Source of the DNA: JAHRVQ01 sp051278195
Lineage (GTDB): Bacteria > Pseudomonadota > Gammaproteobacteria > Pseudomonadales > Azotimanducaceae
Reading direction: 5' to 3'
NCBI GenBank assembly: GCA_051278195.1
Contig: JBNMQM010000012.1
Span: forward strand, 1-64,000
DNA: 64,000 nucleotides
This document shows, one piece after another, positions 26,188 through 34,812 of the stretch. Position numbers and translations under genes: made by a program. How positions within the stretch are numbered: position 1 is the first letter of the stretch; every line of letters begins with the position of its first letter. Under the pieces are notes generated by a model that did no database searches, was not told the DNA's origin, and saw nothing but the letters and a program-made list of their open reading frames with translations.

Positions 26188-27591
26188 ATGGATAAAAAAA
26201 AGAAAACGCTCGTTATCGTCGAAGACGATATGGGGCTTCAGAATCAATTGAAGTGGCACTTTAGTGAAAGTGACTACCATGTTGTACTTGCTTCAGATCG
26301 TGAGTCGGCAATAGAGGCGGTTCGATTGCATAATCCGGCGGTGATCATCCAAGACCTTGGTTTGCCGCCACACCCTGACGAAGTCACCGAGGGATTCCGC
26401 ACGATGCAGGCGATCTTGCGTTTGGCGCGAGATACCAAAATTATTGTCGTGACTGGTTCTCAAGAAGTCGAACATGCATTGCGTGCGGTATCGATGGGAG
26501 CCTACGACTACTATTCGAAACCTGTTGATACCCAAATTCTTGATTTGATCGTAGACCGTGCCTTTCAAATGCACGAACTGGAACAGCAGAGTAAGAACAT
26601 TCAGACGGGAGAACCCTCACCGTTAACGGGGATGATCACGAGTCACCCGATGATGTTGAAAATTTGCCACAAGCTCGAAAAAATCGCGGCGACAGATGTC
26701 ACATGCGCACTGTTTGGTGAGAGCGGTACAGGTAAAGAAGTACTCGCCAAAGCAATTCATACGCTCAGCCCCCGTAAAGACAAGCCATTTGTTGCTATTA
26801 ACTGTGCGGCTATTCCAGACACCCTTATCGAAAGCGAGCTGTTTGGCTACGAAAAAGGGGCTTTTACGGGCGCGGCGAAACAAACGATCGGTAAAATCGA
26901 GTGGGCGCAAGGCGGTACGTTGTTTTTAGACGAGCTCGGTGATATGCCACTTGCTGCCCAGGCAAAACTACTGCGTTTTATTCAAGAGAGAGTGATTGAG
27001 CGGGTGGGCGGTCGTGTTGAAATTCCGGTTGATGTGCGAATCGTTTGCGCGACCAATAAAAACCTAGAGAATATGGTGGTGGAAGGTTCTTTCCGAGAAG
27101 ATTTGTTTTTTCGAATTTCGGACATGATGATTCAGATTCCACCTCTGAGAGACCGCGGTGAAGACAAATTGCTGCTAGCGAAGTATTTCATCATGCAATA
27201 TGCGAACGAATATAATCGTGACATTGTGAATTTCGACGAAACAGCAACGGCAGCCCTAGATGCGTATCGTTGGCCAGGAAATGTACGAGAGTTAATGGGT
27301 AAGGTAAAGAATGCCGTCATCATGGCCGATGGTAAGTTTGTGACGGCGATGGATCTGGGTTTGGAGGAGGTTGGCGATTTAGCATTGAATCTAAAAAATG
27401 TTCGCGAATCTGCCGAAAGAACGGCTATTCAAAAAGCACTGGCTATCTCTAGCGGCAAAATTACAGCAGCGGCAAAACTACTTGGCGTCACGCGCCCCAC
27501 TCTCTATGACTTATTAAAGCGCTACGGCATTAGCAATGGCGATAAGTTAGAATCAACTGATTCAATTGAGCGTCGTGTTGCAAACGATTAA
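26188..27591 (+). CDS. prsR: PEP-CTERM system sigma-54 response regulator PrsR
   Basis: The 467 residues are receiver, AAA+ and Fis-type HTH domains. The receiver has VEDD near the N-terminus, the phosphoacceptor Asp56 in VIIQDLGLPP and a conserved Lys in YYSKPVD. The AAA+ domain has Walker A GESGTGKE, the sigma-54 contact loop GAFTGA (in ELFGYEKGAFTGA), GGTLFLDELGD, and a WPGNVREL sensor II helix. The C-terminal HTH is KITAAAKLLGVTRPTLYDLL. This is the regulator found in exosortase A loci. Its kinase partner PrsK, normally adjacent, is not in the window. Likely targets are the two PEP-CTERM-type genes with sigma-54-like promoters. The 3' end overlaps the convergent glycosyltransferase gene by 4 bases. 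Confidence 0.92.
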   Translation: MDKKKKTLVIVEDDMGLQNQLKWHFSESDYHVVLASDRESAIEAVRLHNPAVIIQDLGLPPHPDEVTEGFRTMQAILRLARDTKIIVVTGSQEVEHALRAVSMGAYDYYSKPVDTQILDLIVDRAFQMHELEQQSKNIQTGEPSPLTGMITSHPMMLKICHKLEKIAATDVTCALFGESGTGKEVLAKAIHTLSPRKDKPFVAINCAAIPDTLIESELFGYEKGAFTGAAKQTIGKIEWAQGGTLFLDELGDMPLAAQAKLLRFIQERVIERVGGRVEIPVDVRIVCATNKNLENMVVEGSFREDLFFRISDMMIQIPPLRDRGEDKLLLAKYFIMQYANEYNRDIVNFDETATAALDAYRWPGNVRELMGKVKNAVIMADGKFVTAMDLGLEEVGDLALNLKNVRESAERTAIQKALAISSGKITAAAKLLGVTRPTLYDLLKRYGISNGDKLESTDSIERRVAND

Positions 27592-28343
27592 GGTTTGGGT
27601 GGTCCTAGCCATTGCTTAATAACCAGCCAGACGAATTTCGCATTCGTGATTAGATATCTTTTCCAAAGCCGGCGCGGCTCCTGAATTACGCGATATAACC
27701 ATTCCAGTCCCAATTTTTGCCAGCGGGCCGGGGCACGTTTGACCTTCCCCGCATAGACATCAAACGAACCACCAACGCCATGTACCAGCGGGACATTCAT
27801 ATGGTCTCCCCAACGTCCCATAAAATTTTCTTTTTTGGGGCTGGTCATTGCAACAAAAAGGAAGTGTGGAGAAACCGCTTTGATTGCTGCGGCAATGCCT
27901 TCTTCATCGTCTTCATTAAAGTAGCCATTTCGAGCGCCGGCGATCACTGCGTTTGGGTAGTCTCTTTTGATGTTTGAAACCACGGTTTCTAGTATCTCTT
28001 CAGTGGCACCAAGACAATAAACACCATAGCCATGCTCATTGGCTAGCTCGAGAAAGCTGAACATAAGGTCAATACCGGCGATGCGCTCAGGGAGTGACGG
28101 GCCAGGCAATAGATGACTTGCCCAGACCACACTCATGCCATCAGCGAGCACCAGGTCGGATGAGCTGACATCTTCTTGGAGCATTTTGTCGCTTTCCATC
28201 GCAACGAGTTTGGCAGCATTAACAACACCTAGGCGAATGGGTCGGTGTTCTTTTAGGCGGTCATGAACCAAATCGATCACATTTTTTTTTGTGATCAAGG
28301 CAATATCTGCCGAGAGTATTCTGACTGTCTCATGGCTAATCAT
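27588..28343 (-). CDS. WecG/TagA/CpsF-family glycosyltransferase
   Basis: The 251 residues match the GT26 family: VLADGMSVVWASHLL with the conserved Asp, PERIAGIDLM (the ER-GxDL motif), a YCLGATEEILE strand, RNGYF, FVAMTSPKKE and VGGSFDVYAGKVKRAPA, then GLEWLYRVIQEPRRLWKRYL. These enzymes add the second sugar (such as ManNAcA or ManNAc) onto an undecaprenyl-diphosphate-linked sugar on the cytoplasmic face. That fits the initiating phosphotransferase at 29689 and the WecC-type dehydrogenase at 36314. It follows the 437-residue gene on the minus strand by 6 bases, so the two form an operon. Confidence 0.92.
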   Translation of the reverse strand: MISHETVRILSADIALITKKNVIDLVHDRLKEHRPIRLGVVNAAKLVAMESDKMLQEDVSSSDLVLADGMSVVWASHLLPGPSLPERIAGIDLMFSFLELANEHGYGVYCLGATEEILETVVSNIKRDYPNAVIAGARNGYFNEDDEEGIAAAIKAVSPHFLFVAMTSPKKENFMGRWGDHMNVPLVHGVGGSFDVYAGKVKRAPARWQKLGLEWLYRVIQEPRRLWKRYLITNAKFVWLVIKQWLGPPKP

Positions 28344-28349
28344 TGCGGC

Positions 28350-29663
28350 TTACCTTTTGTAAAATGGCGTATTGTTGAGACGCATCTCGATGTCGTCAAT
28401 GATCACCTGGTACCTTGGGTCATCAATGTCGCCGTATTGACGTTTGAAATCCTCATTCGGCATGAGCTCAGGTAGATCTAAGAAGTCTGGCATAAATAAG
28501 TCTTCGGGCGGTTTCTTTGCGAAGAAGGCCTGAGTGTATTTTGCGGTTGCAACATCACGCGTTGCGAAAGAAGCGAGTTTCACGCCGGCTCTATCTGCAC
28601 CGATATCAGTAAAGCTGAAACCACTTCCGCCGATGGCATCGTCTAGTTCTTTAAATAGACCGATGGAGTCTGCAAAGCCGCTATCGCCGCTACCCAGTGT
28701 GAGGGCTGCCGAAGTTAAAAAGTGTTGACTGAAATCATAGCGGTTTGAAAGCATGATGCGTTTATCGATTTTCTCTCTGTCTGGGAGTTCTATCCCGAGC
28801 ATTCGCGCGACATCTATCCCACTGAAGTAAAAGGATAGTGCCAGCAATGCTGCCGCATTCTCTCCAATAGGGTCGCCACCCCTTAGTTGGGCCAGTTGGA
28901 AAACGGGTCCGAGCACCTCGCTAATGGAAACCTCGCGAGGTAAGTTAGTATTCGTCAGTACATTTTGAATCTGCCTAGAATAGGCGAGTAGTCGTTCCCG
29001 TTCGGCATCGTTTATTAATAGAGACTTACCTGTCGCTTTCAGTGAGTCAACTAGTGCTGGGTCCCATTGGTATTGGACTAGCATTCGAGAATCAAGTATC
29101 TGCATACCATTCAATGATCGTATGGCTGCTTTGTATTCGGCAAGCCTCAACAACTGCTGATGCCCAAAGTTCCTAACAGGCTCTGCCAGTCGCTTAGGAA
29201 TTTTGAGCGAACCCAAGTTTAGTGACTCGACACTTAAGGTTGAGCCGGTTTGCGATAGTATGAGCAAAACATTGACATATTGCCCGATTGGATTTTCTGG
29301 AAGTGTGAGGGTGACGGCTGCATAGGCACGGCCTTTGCTCAGGTCTATTGCCAGAGCGCCGGGCGTCAACTGGTTAATCAAGTAGTTGCCAGCAAGTGAA
29401 ATATCTTGTTCATCAATCCAAGCCGTGACAGTCTCACCAGCCTCTAAACGCCGCGGGTCATTTCGTTTCAGAAAGGCTTTCGCCTGTTCGATTTTACTTG
29501 CATCGTAAGTGAGTGTTGTGGTCACTAACGGCGCATTGCCGATAAGGAGAAAGGGGAGTGCTATGAGAAAGCTAGATAATAGTAAGATCAGTAGTAAAAA
29601 TAGCTTTTTCAATATTTTTCTCACAATCCATAGCTTGTTAGTTGACCGTACGAACTCTACCAT
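28350..29663 (-). CDS. Unknown membrane-anchored periplasmic protein in EPS locus
   Basis: The 437-residue protein has a strong N-terminal membrane helix (LFLLLILLLSSFLIALPFLLIG) and a large soluble part, probably periplasmic. Recognisable segments are a beta-rich N-terminal part (AIDLSKGRAYAAVTLTLPEN) and a helical C-terminal half with ENAAALLALSFYFSG, YDFSQHFLTSAALTLGSGDS and FTDIGADRAGVKLA. The second half looks like a helical catalytic or binding core with conserved His, Ser and Asp, but no known active-site motif is certain. It is divergent from the initiating phosphotransferase (25 bases between starts) and co-directional with the WecG-type gene. A role in EPS export or processing is inferred from position only. 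Confidence 0.78.
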   Translation of the reverse strand: MVEFVRSTNKLWIVRKILKKLFLLLILLLSSFLIALPFLLIGNAPLVTTTLTYDASKIEQAKAFLKRNDPRRLEAGETVTAWIDEQDISLAGNYLINQLTPGALAIDLSKGRAYAAVTLTLPENPIGQYVNVLLILSQTGSTLSVESLNLGSLKIPKRLAEPVRNFGHQQLLRLAEYKAAIRSLNGMQILDSRMLVQYQWDPALVDSLKATGKSLLINDAERERLLAYSRQIQNVLTNTNLPREVSISEVLGPVFQLAQLRGGDPIGENAAALLALSFYFSGIDVARMLGIELPDREKIDKRIMLSNRYDFSQHFLTSAALTLGSGDSGFADSIGLFKELDDAIGGSGFSFTDIGADRAGVKLASFATRDVATAKYTQAFFAKKPPEDLFMPDFLDLPELMPNEDFKRQYGDIDDPRYQVIIDDIEMRLNNTPFYKR

Positions 29664-29688
29664 TGTTGTCTCACTTTAGGCACTGCCC

Positions 29689-31083
29689 ATGATTTCTGAT
29701 GATTCTCGTCGTCTGTTTCGACAGCGACGTTCAGTTACAACCTGGATCCAAATGGTACTTGATCAAATTGTTGTTCAAGGCTTGTTGGTTGCGCACACTT
29801 ATCAACGTACTGGTAGCTTTCCAGATGAATACATCAACCTGGTGGTTATTGTTTTTCTGATGATGCAGGTCGTGTATTCTGGGTTTGGTGTTTATCGTCA
29901 TGAAGACACGCGAAGTGACTATATTGGCGCCCTGCTCCAGGCATGGGGGGTGCTTGTCATTAGCTTGGGCGTGTTCGGTTTTGTGACCAGGACAAGCGAA
30001 GACTTTTCTCGCCAGGTCATTTTGCTTTGGAGTGTCACGGGTTTTCTTGGCCAACTTGTGGTGTTTGCCTTAATGCGGCGTTTTGCTTTTGGCGCGGTAT
30101 CCGAAGTCATTCCGACACTTGTCGTGGGTAGCGGCGAGTTGGCGAAGCACATCGCGTCGCACATGAGTAACAATCCGTGGATCCCGGAACAGGTCGTTGG
30201 CTATGTTACAGATGAGGATGCCGGGCTCGCGCCATGGCCGGATGGAATACTAAAGCTTGGGTCGTTGGATAGCCTGCACTCAGTCGTCACTGAGCACGGG
30301 GTGAGGCGAGTGTACATTGCGATTCCTATGCATCAATCTAATCTGGTGAAACCGTTTGCATTGGGGTTAGTGGAGTCGAGTATTGACGTTGTTTGGGCGC
30401 CAGATATTTTTGGCGTGAGCTTAGTCAATCACTCTATGAAAGAAATGGCGGGCGTACCGTTAATTTCACTTTCGGAAACCCCCCTTACAGGGGGAGCCGC
30501 GATTGCGAAAGAAGCGATGGATAAAACATTCGCATTGCTTGCCTTAGTGATTTTCAGTCCGGTTATGTTGGCGGCTGCAATAGCCGTCAAAGCGACATCA
30601 AAAGGGCCGCTGATTTTTAAGCAGAGCCGGCACGGTTGGGATGGGCGATTCCTTGACGTTTACAAATTTAGAAGCATGAAAGTCCATGAAGAGCATTCAG
30701 GTCAGGTGACGCAGGCAACCGAGAATGATGATCGTATTACCGCCGTAGGTCGATTCATACGGCGCACCAGTATCGATGAACTTCCGCAATTATTTAATGT
30801 TCTCGAAGGGACCATGTCACTTGTTGGGCCGCGTCCACATGCGGTTGAGCACAATGAATACTATCGCGGCCAAATTCGCTCTTACATGTTGCGCCATAGA
30901 GTCAAACCCGGCTTAACAGGACTTGCTCAAGTAAACGGTTTTCGAGGCGAAACAGAAACGATTGATAAGATGCAAGGTCGAGTGAATTACGACTTGGCCT
31001 ATATAAACAATTGGTCGATATGGCTCGACTTTGAAATTTTGTTCCGAACTGTCTTTATCGTTTTTGGTCGTAATGCCCGTTGA
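29689..31083 (+). CDS. Undecaprenyl-phosphate sugar phosphotransferase, WcaJ-type
   Basis: The 464 residues have four N-terminal membrane helices, a central Rossmann-like CoA-binding-like domain (VIPTLVVGSGELAKHIASHM) and the C-terminal phosphoglycosyl transferase domain. The latter starts at a re-entrant helix (ALLALVIFSPVMLAAAIAVK) and contains GPLIFKQSRHGWDGRFLDVYKFRSM, RRTSIDELPQLFNVLEG, MSLVGPRPHA and KPGLTGLAQVNGFRGET. It loads the first sugar phosphate (commonly glucose-1-P) onto undecaprenyl phosphate, starting EPS repeat synthesis at the inner membrane. It is the expected partner of the WecG-type transferase next door. Confidence 0.95.
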   Translation: MISDDSRRLFRQRRSVTTWIQMVLDQIVVQGLLVAHTYQRTGSFPDEYINLVVIVFLMMQVVYSGFGVYRHEDTRSDYIGALLQAWGVLVISLGVFGFVTRTSEDFSRQVILLWSVTGFLGQLVVFALMRRFAFGAVSEVIPTLVVGSGELAKHIASHMSNNPWIPEQVVGYVTDEDAGLAPWPDGILKLGSLDSLHSVVTEHGVRRVYIAIPMHQSNLVKPFALGLVESSIDVVWAPDIFGVSLVNHSMKEMAGVPLISLSETPLTGGAAIAKEAMDKTFALLALVIFSPVMLAAAIAVKATSKGPLIFKQSRHGWDGRFLDVYKFRSMKVHEEHSGQVTQATENDDRITAVGRFIRRTSIDELPQLFNVLEGTMSLVGPRPHAVEHNEYYRGQIRSYMLRHRVKPGLTGLAQVNGFRGETETIDKMQGRVNYDLAYINNWSIWLDFEILFRTVFIVFGRNAR

Positions 31084-31210
31084 TGGTTGATTTATGATCA
31101 ACAATTGAGCGAAGCGTGAATCCAACAAAACGAAGCGTGCATCCGAGAAAATGGTGTGTAATATTATGGTTTTAGTCTGATATTATCGCTGTTTTTTTGA
31201 TGGGGCTTTT

Positions 31211-33841
31211 TTGCCTAAGTTAAGGGAGGGTTTCTATCTGAGTTTGCAATATTTTATATTGATTCTTCTTAGCCTGTCGCTGATCGCAGGATGTACGGAT
31301 TCCTCGAATTCTTCTTCTGCAACTGCCGAAATTCACGTGCTAGCAGCCTCAACATACTTTGATCAAGGTCAATTTAGACCGGCCATGATAGAGGTACAAA
31401 ATGCACTACAACTTGATCAAAAAAATGAGCAAGCGGCAGTGCTGGGCGCCAAAATTCGCCTCCAGCTAGGCGGAACACGTGCTGCGTACCGAATGCTGGA
31501 AGGGTTCACATCTGGCCAATCTTTTGATTACTACTCGACCTTAGCTGAGTCCTATATACAGGCGCATAAGTACAATTCTGCACTCGCACTACTGATGCAA
31601 AACGCGGTGAAATTCGAATCACAGCGAACCGATCTACATTTGCTTCAAGCAAGAGCTTTTGCGGGACTTGGCAATCGGCAACGGGCTGAGGAATTATATG
31701 ACGAAGCGCTGGCTGAATCCCCAGGTAATCCATTGGCAACGCTGGGTAAATTATCCCTCATCGCCGCTGCAGGTGATTTTGTAACAGCGGAAGAGCGATT
31801 AATTGAGTTCCTGCAGCACTCCCCGCGTAACTTTGATGCACTGTTGCTGCTAGCCGCGGTACAGTTTCGCGCCGGCGATCTAGATAGTGCAGAGTCTAGC
31901 TTGTCGATGGCAATATCGGAGCTGCCGACCACGGATATGTTTACCCGGCAACGAGCTGGCGTGCTGCGAGCGCTAATCGATTTGCTGGCCCGCCAAGGCC
32001 GAAGCGCTGAAGCGCTGGTCTACCAGAGAGCATTGGATGGCGCGTTTCCGCAAAATCAAATCAATTCAGAAAAAATCGAAGAGATTATCGCCAAGATTGA
32101 TGCTCAAGAATACGCCGGTGCCGAGGTATTATTAAACGAAATCTATCTAGAGAACCCGGACTACTCGACGGGTGGCGCAATGCTGGGCTTGCTCAATTAC
32201 GTTCAGGGAAATAGTGAAGAGGCGGAAACTTACTTCACTGACAGTGTCGATTTCGAAACAGCGGCAGAGCCTGTGCTCAAGGCCATTGCGATAAATTATT
32301 ATCGAATGAACAACCCTGTTCAAGTTGTGAAGACCCTTAAAGAACGGATTGAAAGCAGTAATGATGCTTTCCTTATCGCGATGTACGCCATGGCCGCATT
32401 GAAAATTGGTGACAATGAGGCTGGCGAGCTTTTTATGACGAAAGCGATTGACCTCGCACCTAGCAATGGCGCATTAAGAGTCCGTCTGGCCCGATACTAT
32501 GCAACACGCTTGCCCCCAGAAGATCAAAAGGCGCTGAATTTGTTGAAAGAAGGTATTCAGATTCGACCAGACTCCTGGCGACTTAGAATTGCCGAAATTG
32601 ATCAATTGTTAAGTATGGACTTGCAGGTTGAGGCGCAGGAGGCGCTAGTGCAGCTGCCCATTATAGAAGGCCAGGAAGAGCTATTAAGCTTGACGAGGGC
32701 GGCGTTCTTTCAACAGGTTATGGAATATGATCGCTCGACAATGGAGTACCAAAGTGTCCTCGTGGGAGACCCCCAAAATGTAATCGCGCTCTATGGCTTA
32801 GCCTATATTCATTTTAAGCGGTCGCAGTTTGACCAGGGTGTGCTTAAGCTCGAGCAATTGTTGAAGGTTCAACCGGATAGCCGCAGGGCGCTAGTGCTGG
32901 CGCTTGAAGAGTTTCAAGCCATTGGGGAATTGGAACGCGGCGTTCAGTTTGTCGAGCGTTATGGGAAAGAAAACGATTACCTATCGACGGTTGTACTCTC
33001 AAATTATCTTACAGACATTGGCGCGGTTGCCGATGCATCAAAGTATGTGGAAGTCTTGGCTCAGCGAAACCGCAGCGCAGAATCACAGCGCCTGAATGCG
33101 AAAGTGAACTACGCCCGAGCACTAGAATTTGCCCAAAAGAAGCAATACGAAAAAGCGCGATCAGCCATTTTTAACGCACTCGGATCATACCCTTTGAACG
33201 TGACGTTACTGAAAACGCTGACGCGGCTCGAAATCGATGCTGGACAACACGGCGAAGCTGAAAAGATTCTCATTGATTTGCGGGCTCGGCAGGGCAATTC
33301 ACCACTCGTGCTCGAACTCGCTGGTGATTTAGCCTTTGCGCAGAAGCTCTTCAGTGTTGCACTCAGCAGTTATACCAAGGCATGGCCAGATAGAATTTCA
33401 GATAGCCTGGGTATCAAGATCTCAGCTCTTTACGGGGTGCTTAACGATCAGCAAGGGCTTGCGGTATTCGTCGAAAACTGGCGCCTCGTCGACCCCGCAA
33501 GTCAGCTAGCAATGATCAATGAGGTTGAATACTCTGCAGCGCTCGGCATCGAGCTATACGTCGACTTTCTGGCCGAATATCCTGCCAGTCCGCTTATTAG
33601 GAATAACTTGGCCCTGCTACTTTTCGACGCCGGTAGTGTTGATAGAGCGCTAGAAATGTCTGGCCAGGCCGTTGGCATGGCGCCGGGCAACGCCAGTGTG
33701 CTTGATACTCACGGCTGGCTGCTATATCGCTCGGGAGATCGTGCAGCAGCGTTGCAGTTGCTCACTCGAGCGGCAGCGCTCGCGCCGGGCAACAGCGCCA
33801 TCGCGGCGAACCTTGCTGAGGTCCAAAAAAGCCCTCGTTAA
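31211..33841 (+). CDS. prsT: PEP-CTERM/EPS-locus TPR lipoprotein, PrsT-type (copy 2)
   Basis: The 876 residues start with a lipoprotein signal (ILILLSLSLIAGCTDSS). The start is uncertain: TTG at 31211, or TTG at 31244 closer to the hydrophobic core, with an AGGGAGG site at 31223-31229 between them. The rest is tandem TPR-like helical pairs (ASTYFDQGQFRPAMIEVQNA and onwards), ending in a VLDTHGWLLYRSGDRAAAL unit that parallels AILDTHGWFLFQSG in copy 1. It lies between the initiating phosphotransferase and a PEP-CTERM-type gene. Probable role: envelope scaffold in EPS export or PEP-CTERM sorting. Confidence 0.87.
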   Translation: MPKLREGFYLSLQYFILILLSLSLIAGCTDSSNSSSATAEIHVLAASTYFDQGQFRPAMIEVQNALQLDQKNEQAAVLGAKIRLQLGGTRAAYRMLEGFTSGQSFDYYSTLAESYIQAHKYNSALALLMQNAVKFESQRTDLHLLQARAFAGLGNRQRAEELYDEALAESPGNPLATLGKLSLIAAAGDFVTAEERLIEFLQHSPRNFDALLLLAAVQFRAGDLDSAESSLSMAISELPTTDMFTRQRAGVLRALIDLLARQGRSAEALVYQRALDGAFPQNQINSEKIEEIIAKIDAQEYAGAEVLLNEIYLENPDYSTGGAMLGLLNYVQGNSEEAETYFTDSVDFETAAEPVLKAIAINYYRMNNPVQVVKTLKERIESSNDAFLIAMYAMAALKIGDNEAGELFMTKAIDLAPSNGALRVRLARYYATRLPPEDQKALNLLKEGIQIRPDSWRLRIAEIDQLLSMDLQVEAQEALVQLPIIEGQEELLSLTRAAFFQQVMEYDRSTMEYQSVLVGDPQNVIALYGLAYIHFKRSQFDQGVLKLEQLLKVQPDSRRALVLALEEFQAIGELERGVQFVERYGKENDYLSTVVLSNYLTDIGAVADASKYVEVLAQRNRSAESQRLNAKVNYARALEFAQKKQYEKARSAIFNALGSYPLNVTLLKTLTRLEIDAGQHGEAEKILIDLRARQGNSPLVLELAGDLAFAQKLFSVALSSYTKAWPDRISDSLGIKISALYGVLNDQQGLAVFVENWRLVDPASQLAMINEVEYSAALGIELYVDFLAEYPASPLIRNNLALLLFDAGSVDRALEMSGQAVGMAPGNASVLDTHGWLLYRSGDRAAALQLLTRAAALAPGNSAIAANLAEVQKSPR

Positions 33842-33919
33842 CGTCGAAAAAATTTACACACTTTGCAGCGTTCAAAACCAAGTTTTTCTAACCGGTTGTA
33901 ATTAAAGGGGAAATATTCT

Positions 33920-33935
33920 TGGCATGCTAAATGCA
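33920..33935 (+). promoter_or_regulatory. Sigma-54 promoter before PEP-CTERM-type gene 2
   Basis: TGGCATGCTAAATGCA fits TGGCACGNNNNTTGCW with both GG and GC present and exactly spaced; the only changes are T for C at position 6 and A for T at position 12. The gene starts at 33984, with AGGAG at 33970-33974. This is the best sigma-54 site seen in the window. Confidence 0.75.
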
Positions 33936-33983
33936 ATAGTGAAGTCAATTGCTAGTTAAAACCAGATTTAGGAGAAGTACACA

Positions 33984-34685
33984 GTGAACAATCAAATTTC
34001 GAAATGGGTATTAGGGCTTGTATTGGTAGCCGTAGCTCAAGCATCTTCAGCCGTACCCATCACGGGAACACTTCAGTTCATCGCTGATGGTACATTCACG
34101 TCGACTGACGGCACTGGCAACACAGATGGTAGCAACAACGGGTTGCTTGACCTCTGTGGAGATGGCGTAACGGAAATCTCCGATTCTGCGGGCGGTGATT
34201 GTTCCAGTGACGGTGGTATAGAAACCGGTCCAGCGACTGGCTTTACTTTCGGTTCTGTTTTTGGCAATCCGGCAGGTGACGGTATAGTCACAGGCTCAAC
34301 TGCTTCACTAGACGCCTTTTACGACGTAGACGGTGAAATCGCGACCATGGTCGATATCGATTTGAACAACCTACCTCAAAACGAGTTTACAGTAGGTCTC
34401 GCGGCACTCGGCGGCATACTTAAGTTTGTAATCGAGACTGGCATTGAGACGGATACTGGCATTGCTGGCAAGTGGGACATCGGTGGTACAGGTTACTTTG
34501 ACTTCACTTGTGACGGTTCAGTTTCAGGCTGTGAAAATGAGCAGACAGGCGGTAACTGGTCCATCTCTAACACCGGCGGTTCTTTGGTGATTGGATTTAA
34601 CGCAGTACCAGCACCATCGGTACTCGCACTGTTTGGCCTTGGTCTATTAGGACTTGGTGTTTTGCGGGCCCGCCGTAAGGTATAA
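33984..34685 (+). CDS. PEP-CTERM-type exported protein 2
   Basis: The GTG start with AGGAG nine bases upstream gives 233 residues. A signal peptide (WVLGLVLVAVAQASSAVP) is followed by a Gly/Asp/Thr-rich domain (DGTGNTDGSNNGLLDLCGD). The C-terminus is VPAPSVLALFGLGLLGLGVL then RARRKV: sorting motif, membrane segment and basic end. The motif is P-A-P rather than P-E-P, a variant seen in marine PEP-CTERM families. Four cysteines occur as possible disulfide pairs. It should be exported, cut by the exosortase at 34813 and released into or onto the EPS layer. A sigma-54 promoter precedes it and a terminator follows. Confidence 0.9.
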   Translation: MNNQISKWVLGLVLVAVAQASSAVPITGTLQFIADGTFTSTDGTGNTDGSNNGLLDLCGDGVTEISDSAGGDCSSDGGIETGPATGFTFGSVFGNPAGDGIVTGSTASLDAFYDVDGEIATMVDIDLNNLPQNEFTVGLAALGGILKFVIETGIETDTGIAGKWDIGGTGYFDFTCDGSVSGCENEQTGGNWSISNTGGSLVIGFNAVPAPSVLALFGLGLLGLGVLRARRKV

Positions 34686-34724
34686 CCGCCGCTCTAAAAT
34701 ATTAGCCTAAATCTAGTTTAGAGA

Positions 34725-34753
34725 AAGCCCAGACAGTGTCTGGGCTTTTTTTT
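34725..34753 (+). terminator. Rho-independent terminator after PEP-CTERM-type gene 2
   Basis: AGCCCAGACA (34726-34735) pairs with TGTCTGGGCT (34737-34746), and eight T follow. A strong terminator that isolates the PEP-CTERM-type gene from the exosortase gene. Confidence 0.93.
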
Positions 34754-34812
34754 GGTGTCTTTTCCTCCAGCTGCCTACATAATTCATTGTTTGTCCCAAA
34801 GAAGTTCTTGCT

